Shown: positions 20,988 through 31,566, numbered from the stretch's first letter. The stretch: DNA of 64,000 bases from Mycolicibacterium sp. CBMA 226 (GCF_009729075.1 NZ_VTGY01000007.1:186001-250000); one strand, 5' to 3'. Notes: generated by a model from the letters alone, not told the origin. Program-made: numbers and translations.

Positions 20988-21599
20988 GTGAGCACATTTC
21001 TGATCGTCATCGGCGTCCTGCTGATGATCGCGGCCATCGTCGTCGTGGTGCTCGCCTTCACCCGCGCCAAGAAGCCGCAGGCCCCCGGCGCCCGCCAGGA
21101 CCCGCTGAAAGCCGGCGAGATGCCGGTGTTCGGGCCCAAACAGCTCGGCCCCGGTGCGATCGTCAGCTACGGCGGCGTCGACTATGTGGTGCGCGGCTCG
21201 GTGACCTACCGCGAAGGCCCCTTCGTCTGGTGGGAGCACCTGCTGGAAGGCGGTCAGGGAGAACCGATCTGGTTCAGCGTCGAAGAGGACGAGGGACGGC
21301 TGGAACTCGCGTTCTGGTCCAAGCGACCCGACCTGACGCTGCAGCCCGTCGGGCCGCTCGCCGTCGACGGGGTGCAGTACCACGAGGTCGAGCGCGGGCA
21401 ACCGTATTACAGCAGCGAAGGCACCACCGGATTGCCGCCCAACGGCCAGATGATGTACGTCGACTACACCAGCGCGGGCCGCGCCGCACTGCTGAGTTTC
21501 GAGCAGTGGGGCCCGAACACGCCGTGGGAGGTCTCGACGGGCAAGGTCATGTCGCCGGGTGAGCTCACTGTGTATCCCGCTCCACCCGCGGGTTCGTAG
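20988..21599 (+). CDS. DUF4178-domain membrane-anchored protein
   Basis: The product has 203 residues. An N-terminal membrane helix (FLIVIGVLLMIAAIVVVVLAF) is followed by a basic linker and a DUF4178-type soluble domain (LGPGAIVSYGGVDYVVRGSVTY, WEHLLEGGQGEPIWFSVEEDEG, and a PWEVSTGKVMSPGELTVYP end). It starts with GTG at 20988, behind a strong GGAGG. It is the first gene of a four-gene operon with DUF4247, DUF350 and an aminopropyltransferase. The function is unknown; the grouping suggests a membrane-surface role linked to polyamines. The 100 bp upstream hold no hairpin. Confidence 0.85.
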   Translation: MSTFLIVIGVLLMIAAIVVVVLAFTRAKKPQAPGARQDPLKAGEMPVFGPKQLGPGAIVSYGGVDYVVRGSVTYREGPFVWWEHLLEGGQGEPIWFSVEEDEGRLELAFWSKRPDLTLQPVGPLAVDGVQYHEVERGQPYYSSEGTTGLPPNGQMMYVDYTSAGRAALLSFEQWGPNTPWEVSTGKVMSPGELTVYPAPPAGS

Positions 21600-21607
21600 C
21601 AGGCGTC

Positions 21608-22024
21608 ATGACCCGGGGCAAGATGCTGATTCTCGCCGGGGTGCTGGCGATCGCATCGGTGATCTGCCTGGTGTTCGGCATCACCACCGCCCGCACCGTC
21701 CAGTCGTACGTCGAGGATCACTATCAGAACGTCGGCAACAACACCTACCGATGCGACGGGTCGCCGAGCGACGTGGCCGACGACCTCGCCGAGGCCCACG
21801 CGCCGCAGGCACGCGCGACGGACGACGACAACTATTACCTGCGGTACAGCGACTCCATCGTGATAGTGGGCCCCGGATCGGGGCAGGGGTGTTCCCTCCG
21901 GATGGAGAGCCTGAACTCGGGCTATAACCACGGCAGCTACTTCTTTCTCGGCCCGGGATTCAGCCCGGGATCGCCGTCGCACAGTTCCAGCGGCAGCTCG
22001 GGCGGACCGGGCGGAGTCAAGTGA
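21608..22024 (+). CDS. DUF4247-domain exported protein
   Basis: The product has 138 residues. An uncleaved-looking N-terminal membrane segment (MLILAGVLAIASVICLVFGI) leads to a small domain typical of DUF4247 (ARTVQSYVEDHYQNVGNNTYRC, DNYYLRYSDSIVIVGP). Two cysteines (in RCDG and GCSLR) probably form a disulfide outside the membrane. The C-terminus is a Gly/Ser/Pro-rich tail. It begins 8 nt after the DUF4178 gene and 25 nt before the DUF350 gene, so these are almost certainly co-transcribed. No activity is known. Confidence 0.85.
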   Translation: MTRGKMLILAGVLAIASVICLVFGITTARTVQSYVEDHYQNVGNNTYRCDGSPSDVADDLAEAHAPQARATDDDNYYLRYSDSIVIVGPGSGQGCSLRMESLNSGYNHGSYFFLGPGFSPGSPSHSSSGSSGGPGGVK

Positions 22025-22049
22025 CCACAACAATTCCGAGGAGAATCCG

Positions 22050-22508
22050 ATGAACCTGGCCGCCATCGACTTCGGCACCGTTCATACCGACGCGATCATC
22101 CAGAACGTGGTCGGCTCGGTCCTGTACTTCCTGGTGGGCGTGCTGGTGCTGGCCGCCGGCTTCGTCATGGTCGACGTGCTGACCCCGGGCAATCTGCGCC
22201 GACAGGTCTTCGTCGAGCGACGGCCCAATGCGGTCGCGGTCACCGCGGCGATGGACGTCGCCCTCGCCGCCATCATCATCACCGCGATCCACTCCAGCTC
22301 CGACCGTCTCGGGCAGGGCTTGATCGACACGGTGATCTACGGGCTGATCGGCGTCGCCCTGCAGGGCCTGGCACTGGTGGCCGTGGAGTTGTTGGCGCCC
22401 GGGCACTTCCGCAGTGACATCCACGCCGAAGAGTTCCATCCCGCCGCCGTTGCCGTCGCGGTGGTGTTGCTGGTGGTCGGCGGTATCAACGCCGCCGCGC
22501 TCACCTGA
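22050..22508 (+). CDS. DUF350 (YjfL-type) membrane protein
   Basis: The product has 152 residues with four membrane helices arranged as two similar halves. Each half has a hydrophobic helix followed by a PGNLRRQVFVE- or PGHFRSDIHAEEF-like loop; the internal repeat of VDVLTPGN and VELLAPGH is a DUF350 hallmark. The stop codon shares one base with the start of the aminopropyltransferase gene (TGATG), indicating coupling. DUF350 proteins are thought to be small membrane proteins of unknown transport or scaffolding function. Confidence 0.87.
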   Translation: MNLAAIDFGTVHTDAIIQNVVGSVLYFLVGVLVLAAGFVMVDVLTPGNLRRQVFVERRPNAVAVTAAMDVALAAIIITAIHSSSDRLGQGLIDTVIYGLIGVALQGLALVAVELLAPGHFRSDIHAEEFHPAAVAVAVVLLVVGGINAAALT

Positions 22509-24079
22509 TGGTCACCGAGGCCCCGGCGGCCCCCTCGCCCACCATCGGAACCCGATGGCGCGCACTGCTTCTGGCCGCAGTGGCGGCGTGTGCCGCGTGC
22601 GGCATCGTCTACGAGCTTGCGCTGCTGACCCTTTCGACGAGTCTGAACGGCGGCGGCGTCGTGTCGACGTCGCTGATCGTCGCCGGCTACGTGGCGGCCC
22701 TGGGCGTCGGCGGGCTACTGGCCAAGGCACTCCTGGCGCGTGCGGCCATCAGCTTCATCGCGGTGGAGACGGCGCTGGGCGTCGTGGGCGGTCTGTCCGC
22801 GACAGTGCTCTATGTGACGTTCGCGTTCCTCGGCGACTCGGACTGGGTACTGGGCGTCGCGACGGCACTGATCGGCGGGCTGGTCGGTGCCGAGGTGCCG
22901 CTGCTCATGACGCTGCTGCAGCGCGGCCGGGTCGCCGGTGCCACCGATGCCGGCCGCGTGCTCGCCAATCTCAACGCCGCCGACTACCTGGGTGCACTGT
23001 TGGGCGGTCTGGCGTGGCCGTTCGTAGTGTTGCCCCATCTGGGCATGATCCGCGGCGCGGCGGCCACCGGGATGATCAATCTGGCTGCCGCAGCGGTGGT
23101 TTCGGTGTTCCTGCTGCGCCGCATCCTGAGCCGGCGGGAGTTCGTCGCCGCGCTCAGCGCCCTGGTGCTGGCATTCGCACTGCTGGCCGCACTGATGGCG
23201 ACCGCCGACGGCATCGAAGCGACGTCCCGGCAACGGCTGTACGCCGATCCGATTGTGGCCTACCAGCATTCGGCCTATCAGGAGATCGTGGTGACCCGCC
23301 GGGGCGACGACACCCGGCTGTATCTCGATGGCGGACTACAGTTCTCGACCCGTGACGAGTACCGGTACACCGAATCGCTGGTTTACCCGGCGTTGGGCCA
23401 GGGCGCGCGGTCGGTGCTGGTGATCGGCGGCGGTGACGGCCTGGCCGCGCGGGAGCTGTTGCGCCAGAACGGTATCGACCGGATTGTCCAGGTCGAACTG
23501 GACCCCGCGGTGGTGGCGGTGGCGCGCACCGAGCTGCGGGACGCCAACGCCGGCGCCCTCGACGATCCTCGCGTCCACCTGATCCTGGACGACGCCATGA
23601 TCTGGTTGCGAGTCCCGCACCCCGATGTCGTGCCGCCCGGCGGATTCGACGCCGTCATCGTCGACCTACCCGACCCCGACAATCCGGTCCTCGGCCGGCT
23701 GTACTCCACCGAGTTCTACAGCCTGATCGCTCGGGTGCTGGCACCCCAGGGTCTGCTGGTGGTGCAGTCCGGCAGCCCCTACTCGACGCCGACGGTGTTC
23801 TGGCGCACGGTGTCCACCATCGCGTCGGCTGGATTGGCCGTGACGCCATACCACGTGGAGGTACCGACGTTCGGCGACTGGGGATTCACCCTGGCCCGTC
23901 GCGGCCCGGCGCCGCCGGTCCCCACGCTGCCGAAAAACGCTCCCCCGCTTCGCTTTCTGAATCAGCACGTGCTCGACGCGGCCACCGTGTTCGCACCAGA
24001 CACGGCTCCACAGCATCTGCCACCGTCGACGCTGGAGCATCCGCTGATCGTCGACGACATGCGCCGCGGTTACCGGTAG
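22508..24079 (+). CDS. membrane-bound spermidine synthase-like aminopropyltransferase
   Basis: The product has 523 residues. Residues 15 to about 240 hold six to seven membrane helices. A soluble polyamine aminopropyltransferase domain follows: SAYQEIVVTRRGDDTRLYLDG, RYTESLVYPALG, the decarboxylated-SAM loop SVLVIGGGDGLAARELL, VQVELDP, and VIVDLPDPDNP, in which the last Asp corresponds to the catalytic base. A long C-terminal segment ends HPLIVDDMRRGYR. The catalytic motifs are intact, so it probably transfers an aminopropyl or similar group at the membrane, but the acceptor is unknown. It is the last gene of the DUF4178 operon and overlaps the convergent gene by 10 bp. Confidence 0.87.
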   Translation: MVTEAPAAPSPTIGTRWRALLLAAVAACAACGIVYELALLTLSTSLNGGGVVSTSLIVAGYVAALGVGGLLAKALLARAAISFIAVETALGVVGGLSATVLYVTFAFLGDSDWVLGVATALIGGLVGAEVPLLMTLLQRGRVAGATDAGRVLANLNAADYLGALLGGLAWPFVVLPHLGMIRGAAATGMINLAAAAVVSVFLLRRILSRREFVAALSALVLAFALLAALMATADGIEATSRQRLYADPIVAYQHSAYQEIVVTRRGDDTRLYLDGGLQFSTRDEYRYTESLVYPALGQGARSVLVIGGGDGLAARELLRQNGIDRIVQVELDPAVVAVARTELRDANAGALDDPRVHLILDDAMIWLRVPHPDVVPPGGFDAVIVDLPDPDNPVLGRLYSTEFYSLIARVLAPQGLLVVQSGSPYSTPTVFWRTVSTIASAGLAVTPYHVEVPTFGDWGFTLARRGPAPPVPTLPKNAPPLRFLNQHVLDAATVFAPDTAPQHLPPSTLEHPLIVDDMRRGYR

Positions 24080-24780
24080 CGCACCGAACCGACCAGTATC
24101 GCGGTCAGCGCGGCACTGATTGCGGGCCGCGCCAAGCCCAGTCCGCCGGCCCCACCGACGTTGGTCAGCAGGAAGGCCGCCGCCGCGCCCAGCGGACGCG
24201 TCAGGATGAAACAGCCCCAGAAACCCACCGTCGACATCCCGCCGAACGAGCGGCACGCCACCGCCACGCCGCCGATCAGCGCAGCCCACAGCACGACCTG
24301 CAGCACCGGGTACGGCAATACCGGAGTCGGCGTCATGTGGGTCAGCGCCGTCCCGACGGCGAACGCCGGCAACGAAATGGCCCAGAACCAGCCTTCGGCT
24401 CGGCGAGTGGTGACGGCGACCAACGCCGACATGCCCACCGTCGCGCGGCCGAGCGCCAGTAGCCCCACCACGCCGACGAGGCACACAACGGCGATTGCCG
24501 CGTAGTGCAGGCCCAGCGTGACGTGCAACCCGTTGGCGATCTCCGTGCCCACCGCACTGGCCGTGAGCATCACGGACCAGAATGCCAACGGCTGCAAGCG
24601 GTCAGCGCACAGTTGCACCACAAGCGCCATTGCCAACGCCGCCACGAGCAGCGTCGTCGCAATCGACCGACCGAAGTGGTCGTAGAGGTAGTCCGGCCAG
24701 AACACCGACGCGGCGGTGATCAGTGTCTTGCTCACCCAGAACCGCGTGGTGATTGCCGGGATTCTGCGAGACGCTCGCAC
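24070..24780 (-). CDS. multi-helix membrane protein, COG4705-like
   Basis: The GTG at 24780 gives 236 residues beginning VRASRRIPAITTRFWVSKTLITAASV, the typical start of the COG4705 membrane-anchored family. These proteins carry repeated units with a TRFWVSK- or EGWFWAISLPAFAVG-like entry and T/E-rich helix ends (here seven helices). It lies 7 nt downstream of the ligA stop and is read in the same direction, so it is probably co-transcribed with ligA. The function of this family is not established to my knowledge. Confidence 0.75.
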   Translation of the reverse strand: MRASRRIPAITTRFWVSKTLITAASVFWPDYLYDHFGRSIATTLLVAALAMALVVQLCADRLQPLAFWSVMLTASAVGTEIANGLHVTLGLHYAAIAVVCLVGVVGLLALGRATVGMSALVAVTTRRAEGWFWAISLPAFAVGTALTHMTPTPVLPYPVLQVVLWAALIGGVAVACRSFGGMSTVGFWGCFILTRPLGAAAAFLLTNVGGAGGLGLARPAISAALTAILVGSVRYR

Positions 24781-24787
24781 TACCGGC

Positions 24788-26848
<2,061 letters not shown>

Positions 26849-26901
26849 CTAAGGCTATCGAAGGGGTCTGACAGGACATGAAGTGCCGATAGGCTGGGCC
26901 G

Positions 26902-27297
26902 GTGCCGCATCCGATCATGTTCGACGATGACGACCCCGGCCTGGCGGAACTGCGCGCGGTGGCACTGAGCTTCCCGGAGGCCTTCGAGAAGGTGTCGTGG
27001 GGCCGGCCCGTGTTCTGTGCACCGAAGATGTTCGCGATGTACGGCGGCAATTCGAAGACGACGGGCGAGATGGTCGCCTATCCACACTCCGTGCTGGTCA
27101 AGGTCGACGAGTCCGACCGCGCGGCGCTGGAACAGGATTCACGCTTCTATTACCCCGCCTATATGGGCCCGTCAGGCTGGCTCGGGCTCGACTTCACCGC
27201 GGCGAAGGTCGACTGGGACGAGGTCCGGGAGCTGCTGGACGCCTCGTTCCGGCTCATCGCGACGAAACGCTTGATCAAACTGCTCGACGCGCAATGA
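26902..27297 (+). CDS. MmcQ/YjbR-family protein
   Basis: The product has 131 residues with the YjbR fold signatures. ALSFPEAFEKVSWGRPVFCAPKMFAMYG near the start is the conserved 'P-E-A...W-G-x-P-x-F...K-M-F' pattern, and YPAYMGPSGWLGLDF lies in the middle. The family has a double-wing DNA-binding-like fold, but its function is unknown. It starts with GTG at 26902, is divergent from ligA with 56 bp between, and overlaps the end of the convergent methyltransferase by 23 bp. Confidence 0.88.
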   Translation: MPHPIMFDDDDPGLAELRAVALSFPEAFEKVSWGRPVFCAPKMFAMYGGNSKTTGEMVAYPHSVLVKVDESDRAALEQDSRFYYPAYMGPSGWLGLDFTAAKVDWDEVRELLDASFRLIATKRLIKLLDAQ

Positions 27298-27919
27298 GGT
27301 AAGCCTGCGGCGTGGACTCGAGTTCGTCGTCGGGTTGCCGGACCAGTTCGGCGTGGATGCGAAACCCGCTCGTCGCCAACAGGTCTGCGACGACCTCCGG
27401 CCGACGGCGGATGAAGGTCAAGTTCACCTGTTCGCCGTCGAAGTCCGTGAGCACCCGCGGTTCCTCTCCGACCTGAAATGCCAGCAGCACCACGCCGCCG
27501 GGCGCGAGCACCCGCCGGAACTCGGCGAAGACCCGCAGCAGGTGCGCGTCAGGCACATGGATTATCGAGTACCAGGCGCAGAGCCCGCCCATGCTGCCGT
27601 CGGCGACATCGAGGGCGAGCATCGACCCGACGCGAAACGGCAGACCGGGATTTTGCTGCCGCGCCTGCGTGATCATGTTGGGAGACAGATCAATTCCGGT
27701 GACATCGAGGCCGGCAGCGGCAAGCGCCGCGGTGGCCACTCCGGTGCCGCAGCCCACGTCCAACACATGCGGCATGGGCGTTTTGGCCACCAGTTCAGCG
27801 AAAGCACGGATCATCGCGCGATCCAACGGCCTCTCGTCGAGATGGTGCTGGAAGCGCGCAACGTAGTGTGCGGCCGCACGGTCATAGCCGTCACGCGTTC
27901 TCGCCAGAAAATCAGGCAT
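27275..27919 (-). CDS. class I SAM-dependent methyltransferase
   Basis: The ATG at 27919 (MPDFLARTRDGYDRAA) gives 214 residues; an ATG at 27940 is an alternative. The SAM-binding core is clear: motif I HVLDVGCGTGVATAALAAAG, motif II VTGIDLSPNMITQARQQ, then SMLALDVADGSMGGLCAWYSIIHV and PGGVVLLAFQVG. The substrate cannot be deduced. Genes to the left match the ligA neighbourhood; those to the right start an accessory patch, so this gene is at or near a synteny boundary. The roughly 120 bp between it and the HNH gene hold nothing recognisable. Confidence 0.9.
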   Translation of the reverse strand: MPDFLARTRDGYDRAAAHYVARFQHHLDERPLDRAMIRAFAELVAKTPMPHVLDVGCGTGVATAALAAAGLDVTGIDLSPNMITQARQQNPGLPFRVGSMLALDVADGSMGGLCAWYSIIHVPDAHLLRVFAEFRRVLAPGGVVLLAFQVGEEPRVLTDFDGEQVNLTFIRRRPEVVADLLATSGFRIHAELVRQPDDELESTPQAYLIARRAV

Positions 27920-28038
27920 CGGCCAACGGTACGTGGGCATGGCGACACAGCTGACCGGACGCGTGGCATCCGCGGCGCGTGCGGTACCGCCGCCGCTGCT
28001 GATCGGCGTGGTCGTCAGGTGCCACCGGAGCAGCCGGA

Positions 28039-29445
28039 TTAGCTTGCGGGACTGTCATTTTCACCGTCGTCATCATCGCCGCGCTCGGCTGGGTAGAGGG
28101 TTGAGTGGTGGTATTGGTTTATCCGGGGTTGGCCCACGTCCAACAGCGGTGGTGGGGTCCAGTGGGTGCGGCCGTCGGGGCCCATGGTGGTGCTCCAGCC
28201 GCCGGTGTCGGCGAGCCGGTTGTCGCGGCCGCAGGCCAGGGTCATGGTGTCGATGTTGGTTTGGCCGTCGTCGCGCCAGTTGGTGATGTGGTGCACCTGG
28301 CTGCGGGAAGCGGGTGCGGTGCAGTTGGGGCGGGTGCAGCCTCGGTCGCGGCCGAACAACGCCAGGCGTTGCGCGGTGCTGGCGGTGCGGGCCGCGCGGC
28401 CCAGGTACAAGGGTTGGCCGGTGTGGTCGTCGAAGACGGCCAGGTAGTTGTCCGAGCGTTGGGCGGCCATCCGGATCAGGTCTTTGACGGGGAGTTTCGT
28501 GCCGGTGTGGGTCAGCGCGATCCCGGTGCGCTGTTCCAGGTCGGTGACGGTGCAGGTGGCGACCACCGCAACGGGGAAGCCGTTGTGCACACCGGATGTT
28601 CCCGAGGCCAGCATCATCCGGCCCACGAATTTGAACGCGTCGTATTGGCGCTGAGCGAGAGTGCGGGTGTCATTGTCAATCTGCTCCTGCGTCGGTGTAC
28701 CGGAGAGGCAGGGCTGCGGGTCTGCGGGGTTGCACATGCCCGGGGCAGCGTGCTTGTCGAACAGTGCCTGCCAGTAGGCCCGCCCTTCCGGGTCGAGTTG
28801 GGCGGTGACCTCGGTGCGGCCGTCGGGCCGCTGCTTGCCCATCACGAACGACCGTTGCGGGTCGGGCTCGTCATCATCGGGTTCGGGCCCGTCCTGATCG
28901 AGCCGGTACAACAAGTCAGCGGCGACCTTACGTAGGTCTTCGGGGGTTTTGACTCGGGCGTCGGCCACCAGATCGGCCTCGCACTGGGCGACGGTGACCG
29001 GGTCAGCCGCCCACAGCGGCAGCTTCTGGAAAAACCAGGTGATGACCTGCACGTGCTCACTGTTGATCGCACCCTCAGCCAGGGCGGCCGCGACCAGTTC
29101 CCACACCGGCCCCAACGGCTCGCCGGTGATCGCCGAGCGCGGACCCAGCTGGTCACAGTCGCGGACCCGGCGACGGGCTTCCTCCCGGCTGATGCGGAGC
29201 CGGATGTGCAGGACCTCAGGCCAATCCTTGGCCCCGATCTCCTTCGCCGTGGCCTGCGTCTGCGCAGCGGCCAAGATCTGGTGATCGACCGCCTCGGCCG
29301 CGCACTTCAACGTTTCACGACGGGACTGCAACTCCAACAGAACTTTGATGGGCAACCCGCGGTAATCCAGGGACGCGATCGTGGCCGCGGCGGCTTCGTA
29401 CGCGGCGTACGCCTGCTCGATAGCGGCCGGATCAGTCAATCCCAT
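28039..29445 (-). CDS. 13E12-family protein: DUF222 domain plus HNH nuclease
   Basis: The product has 468 residues from the ATG at 29445. A DUF222 helical domain fills about residues 30-350 (CDQLGPRSAITGEPLGPVWELVAAALAEG). The C-terminus has an HNH endonuclease signature, CTRPNCTAPASRSQVHHITNW with TLACGRDNR, in which the two Cys and the His-His pair are intact. These '13E12 repeat' proteins are multicopy in mycobacteria and several in M. tuberculosis are induced by DNA damage. A perfect SOS box starts 4 bp upstream of the ATG, supporting LexA control. Its exact role is unknown. The gene may travel by recombination between copies. Confidence 0.93.
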   Translation of the reverse strand: MGLTDPAAIEQAYAAYEAAAATIASLDYRGLPIKVLLELQSRRETLKCAAEAVDHQILAAAQTQATAKEIGAKDWPEVLHIRLRISREEARRRVRDCDQLGPRSAITGEPLGPVWELVAAALAEGAINSEHVQVITWFFQKLPLWAADPVTVAQCEADLVADARVKTPEDLRKVAADLLYRLDQDGPEPDDDEPDPQRSFVMGKQRPDGRTEVTAQLDPEGRAYWQALFDKHAAPGMCNPADPQPCLSGTPTQEQIDNDTRTLAQRQYDAFKFVGRMMLASGTSGVHNGFPVAVVATCTVTDLEQRTGIALTHTGTKLPVKDLIRMAAQRSDNYLAVFDDHTGQPLYLGRAARTASTAQRLALFGRDRGCTRPNCTAPASRSQVHHITNWRDDGQTNIDTMTLACGRDNRLADTGGWSTTMGPDGRTHWTPPPLLDVGQPRINQYHHSTLYPAERGDDDDGENDSPAS

Positions 29446-29448
29446 ACA

Positions 29449-29464
29449 TCGAACACTAGTTCGA
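29449..29464 (-). promoter_or_regulatory. LexA-binding SOS box
   Basis: The sequence TCGAACACTAGTTCGA is a perfect match to the mycobacterial SOS box TCGAAC-N4-GTTCGA. It lies 4 bp upstream of the 13E12 gene ATG, so LexA would cover the transcription start of a leaderless or near-leaderless transcript. The stretch 29465-29605 beyond it holds no further recognised element. Confidence 0.88.
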
Positions 29465-29605
29465 AGCACCGACAAATTTTCGAAGTTTGGGACGCCTGTG
29501 CCGAAAGTGACTGATGAGGTCAAACTTGTTGCCCAGCAGGATGTTCCACGCGCTGCGACAACTCCCGAACTACGGCGACAACGCCGAACTACCGCCCCGA
29601 ACCCG

Positions 29606-30931
29606 TCAGTCCTCGCGGAATCCCGGCACCCACTTGTCGACGATCTCGGCGTAGTTGATGGTCGCGTCGAGCTGTGCGGCGATGCCAAGCAGACCGCCGA
29701 GCACCCGGAACATCATCAGATAGTTGGGCGGCAGATTCAGCTGGCGGCTGGTCTTGAACGTGGCGGCGAACTGCTCGCTGCGGATGTCCGCGGCGGTGGC
29801 AGCGATGCCTTGCAACCAACTGCGACTGAAGTGGAAGCTCTTGTGCCGCAGCGGTTCGATGTACGGCAGCAGATAGGCGTTGATCTCTTCGTGCGACACG
29901 CTCGCGCCGGCCGGGATGAACCCCTCCTCTCGGAGGTAGGCGGTCATCTCCTCCCACTTCTCGTCACGTGCAAGCCGCAAAATCGGCCCGGTCGCCCGCG
30001 GCAGGCCACCTTCGTGCACCGCGACGGCACCAAAGTCCATGACACCGAACCGGCCGTCGTCGAGCAGCATGAAATTGCCGGGGTGGGTGTCCACGTGGAG
30101 CAGCCCGCAGCGATATGGGGCGCTGATAGTGACCTCCAGCAACAGGTGCGCGCACTTGTTGCGTTCGTCTTCAGTGCCGCCCGCGATGATCTCGGAGAGC
30201 TTGCGGCCCTCCATCCACTCGGTGATGACGACCTTGGGTGACGACGCGACGACCGCTGGGACGTAGAACTGCGGATCGCCCGCGAAGGCCTTGGCGAACG
30301 CGCGCTGATAGTCCGCCTCGATGCGGTAGTTCAGTTCTTCCTCGGTGCGCTCGATGAGCTCGTCGATGATGCTCTTGACGTCGGCGCCCGGAACCACCTG
30401 CTTGAACAGTGTGGTCAGCATGCGCAGTGTCTTGAGGTCGGCGCGCACAGCCTCGTCGGCACCCGGGTACTGCACCTTGACGGCGACGCGGCGGCCGTCG
30501 CTCCACACCGCGCTGTGCACCTGCCCGATGCTCGCGGAGGCGACGGGTGTGTCGTCGAACGATTGGAAACGCTCACGCCACTTGGTGCCCAGCTGAGCAT
30601 CGAGCACGCGATGCACCTTGTCCGCAGGCAGCGGCGGGGCGTCGCTCTGCAGCTTGGTCAGGGCTTCGCGATAGGGCTCGGCATACGCCGGTGGGATGGC
30701 GGCCTCCATGACCGAAAGCGCTTGTCCCAGTTTCATCGCCGCGCCTTTGAGCTCCCCCAGCACCTGAAAAAGCTGTTCGGCGGCCTTCTCCACCAGCTCG
30801 GCGTTGACATCCTCTTTCGACTTGCCGGCCATGCGCTTGCCGACGCCCAGGACCGCGCGACCTGCGATCCCGGCAGGAAGAGTAGCCAGCTTGGCGGCAC
30901 GTCCCGTGCGGCCACGGCGGATTTCAGCCAT
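29606..30931 (-). CDS. ABC1/UbiB-family atypical kinase
   Basis: The product has 441 residues from the ATG at 30931. ABC1-family features are the KxGQ motif in GELKGAAMKLGQALSV, the alanine-rich nucleotide loop TPVASASIGQVHSAVW, Lys in RVAVKVQYPG, VDTHPGNFMLL in the catalytic loop, and DFG in GVMDFGAVAVHEGG. It resembles M. tuberculosis Rv3197/Rv0647c-type proteins, which bind ATP and are usually linked to quinone or lipid metabolism. No quinone gene is adjacent. The upstream frame stays open to 31390, but that part overlaps the cupin remnant on the opposite strand and is rejected. Confidence 0.9.
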   Translation of the reverse strand: MAEIRRGRTGRAAKLATLPAGIAGRAVLGVGKRMAGKSKEDVNAELVEKAAEQLFQVLGELKGAAMKLGQALSVMEAAIPPAYAEPYREALTKLQSDAPPLPADKVHRVLDAQLGTKWRERFQSFDDTPVASASIGQVHSAVWSDGRRVAVKVQYPGADEAVRADLKTLRMLTTLFKQVVPGADVKSIIDELIERTEEELNYRIEADYQRAFAKAFAGDPQFYVPAVVASSPKVVITEWMEGRKLSEIIAGGTEDERNKCAHLLLEVTISAPYRCGLLHVDTHPGNFMLLDDGRFGVMDFGAVAVHEGGLPRATGPILRLARDEKWEEMTAYLREEGFIPAGASVSHEEINAYLLPYIEPLRHKSFHFSRSWLQGIAATAADIRSEQFAATFKTSRQLNLPPNYLMMFRVLGGLLGIAAQLDATINYAEIVDKWVPGFRED

Positions 30932-31034
30932 GGCGTCGATCTTGTCTTCCTTAGCCGATCTTGACAACACCCGCCCGACTGGCACCGCGTCGGCGGCTGG
31001 TCGCCCGGCCACGACCTTTATAGGCTGACACGCC

Positions 31035-31431
31035 ATGACGGATCCCCGCAGCCAGGCCGTCCCACTCGACGCGTCAGCCGACGCGCTGTCCGACGTGCTG
31101 GACCTGATCCGACTGCACGGTGAGGAATTGGCCGTGGTCCGCACCGTCGACGGTCGCGATGTGGTGCACCGGGCAGGTGAACGCGTACTGCACATCGTCG
31201 AGGACGGGCCAGTGGAGATTGCGCTGCACGACGGCGGCAGGGTGCGGTTGGAGGCCGGAGACATGGCGCTGCTGGCGACCGGCACCGCCCACCGGATCAG
31301 AGCGGCAAGCGGCGGGGCGTGGATGAGCGGACGGTTCCGGGTCGAGGAGAACTGTGGGGCCCCACTGCTGGCGGTACTGCCGTCGATCATCGTGATCCCC
31401 AGCTCGAAAGCCGAATTCGATTGGCTGCCAC
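31035..31431 (+). pseudogene. N-terminal fragment of an AraC-type regulator (cupin domain only)
   Basis: From the ATG at 31035 about 132 residues read as the AraC-family N-terminal cupin: DALSDVLDLIRLHGEELAVV, VLHIVEDGPVEIALHDGG, LEAGDMALLATGTAHRI, LLAVLPSIIVIPSSKAEFDWLP. In intact relatives this is followed by a helical linker and an AraC helix-turn-helix, both absent here. After about 31430 the same frame turns into arginine-rich noise up to a stop at 31671-31673, while the neighbouring frame becomes the end of an alpha/beta hydrolase. The gene therefore looks truncated by a deletion. Confidence 0.75.
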
Positions 31432-31566
31432 TACTCCGAGGCCATCACCGCCTACAAGCTGTTCGACGGTCGGAGCCACTACACCTGCGGCGAGCCCGGT
31501 TGGGGAGCCGTCGCCGACTTCGCCCTCGACTGGGCGCTCTCACCGGTGCCGGGCGAGCTCAGCTGA
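31432..31566 (+). pseudogene. C-terminal remnant of an alpha/beta hydrolase
   Basis: In the frame starting at 31432, 44 codons read YSEAITAYKLFDGRSHYTCG then EPGWGAVADFALDWALSPVP and GELS, ending at TGA 31564-31566. This is the typical end of an alpha/beta hydrolase, with the catalytic His in GRSHYT. It is visibly similar to the end of the intact hydrolase at 43932-44768 (PGRGHSLTIDSGWREVADTA). No start codon or upstream hydrolase sequence is present, so it is a remnant joined to the cupin fragment. The end overlaps the M24 peptidase gene by 8 bp. Confidence 0.75.

Noticed and set aside
31035..31566. Simple sequencing error within one intact gene
   Set aside because: A single indel would restore one protein, but the second frame is a hydrolase tail, which does not belong to an AraC regulator. 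A join of two different genes fits better.
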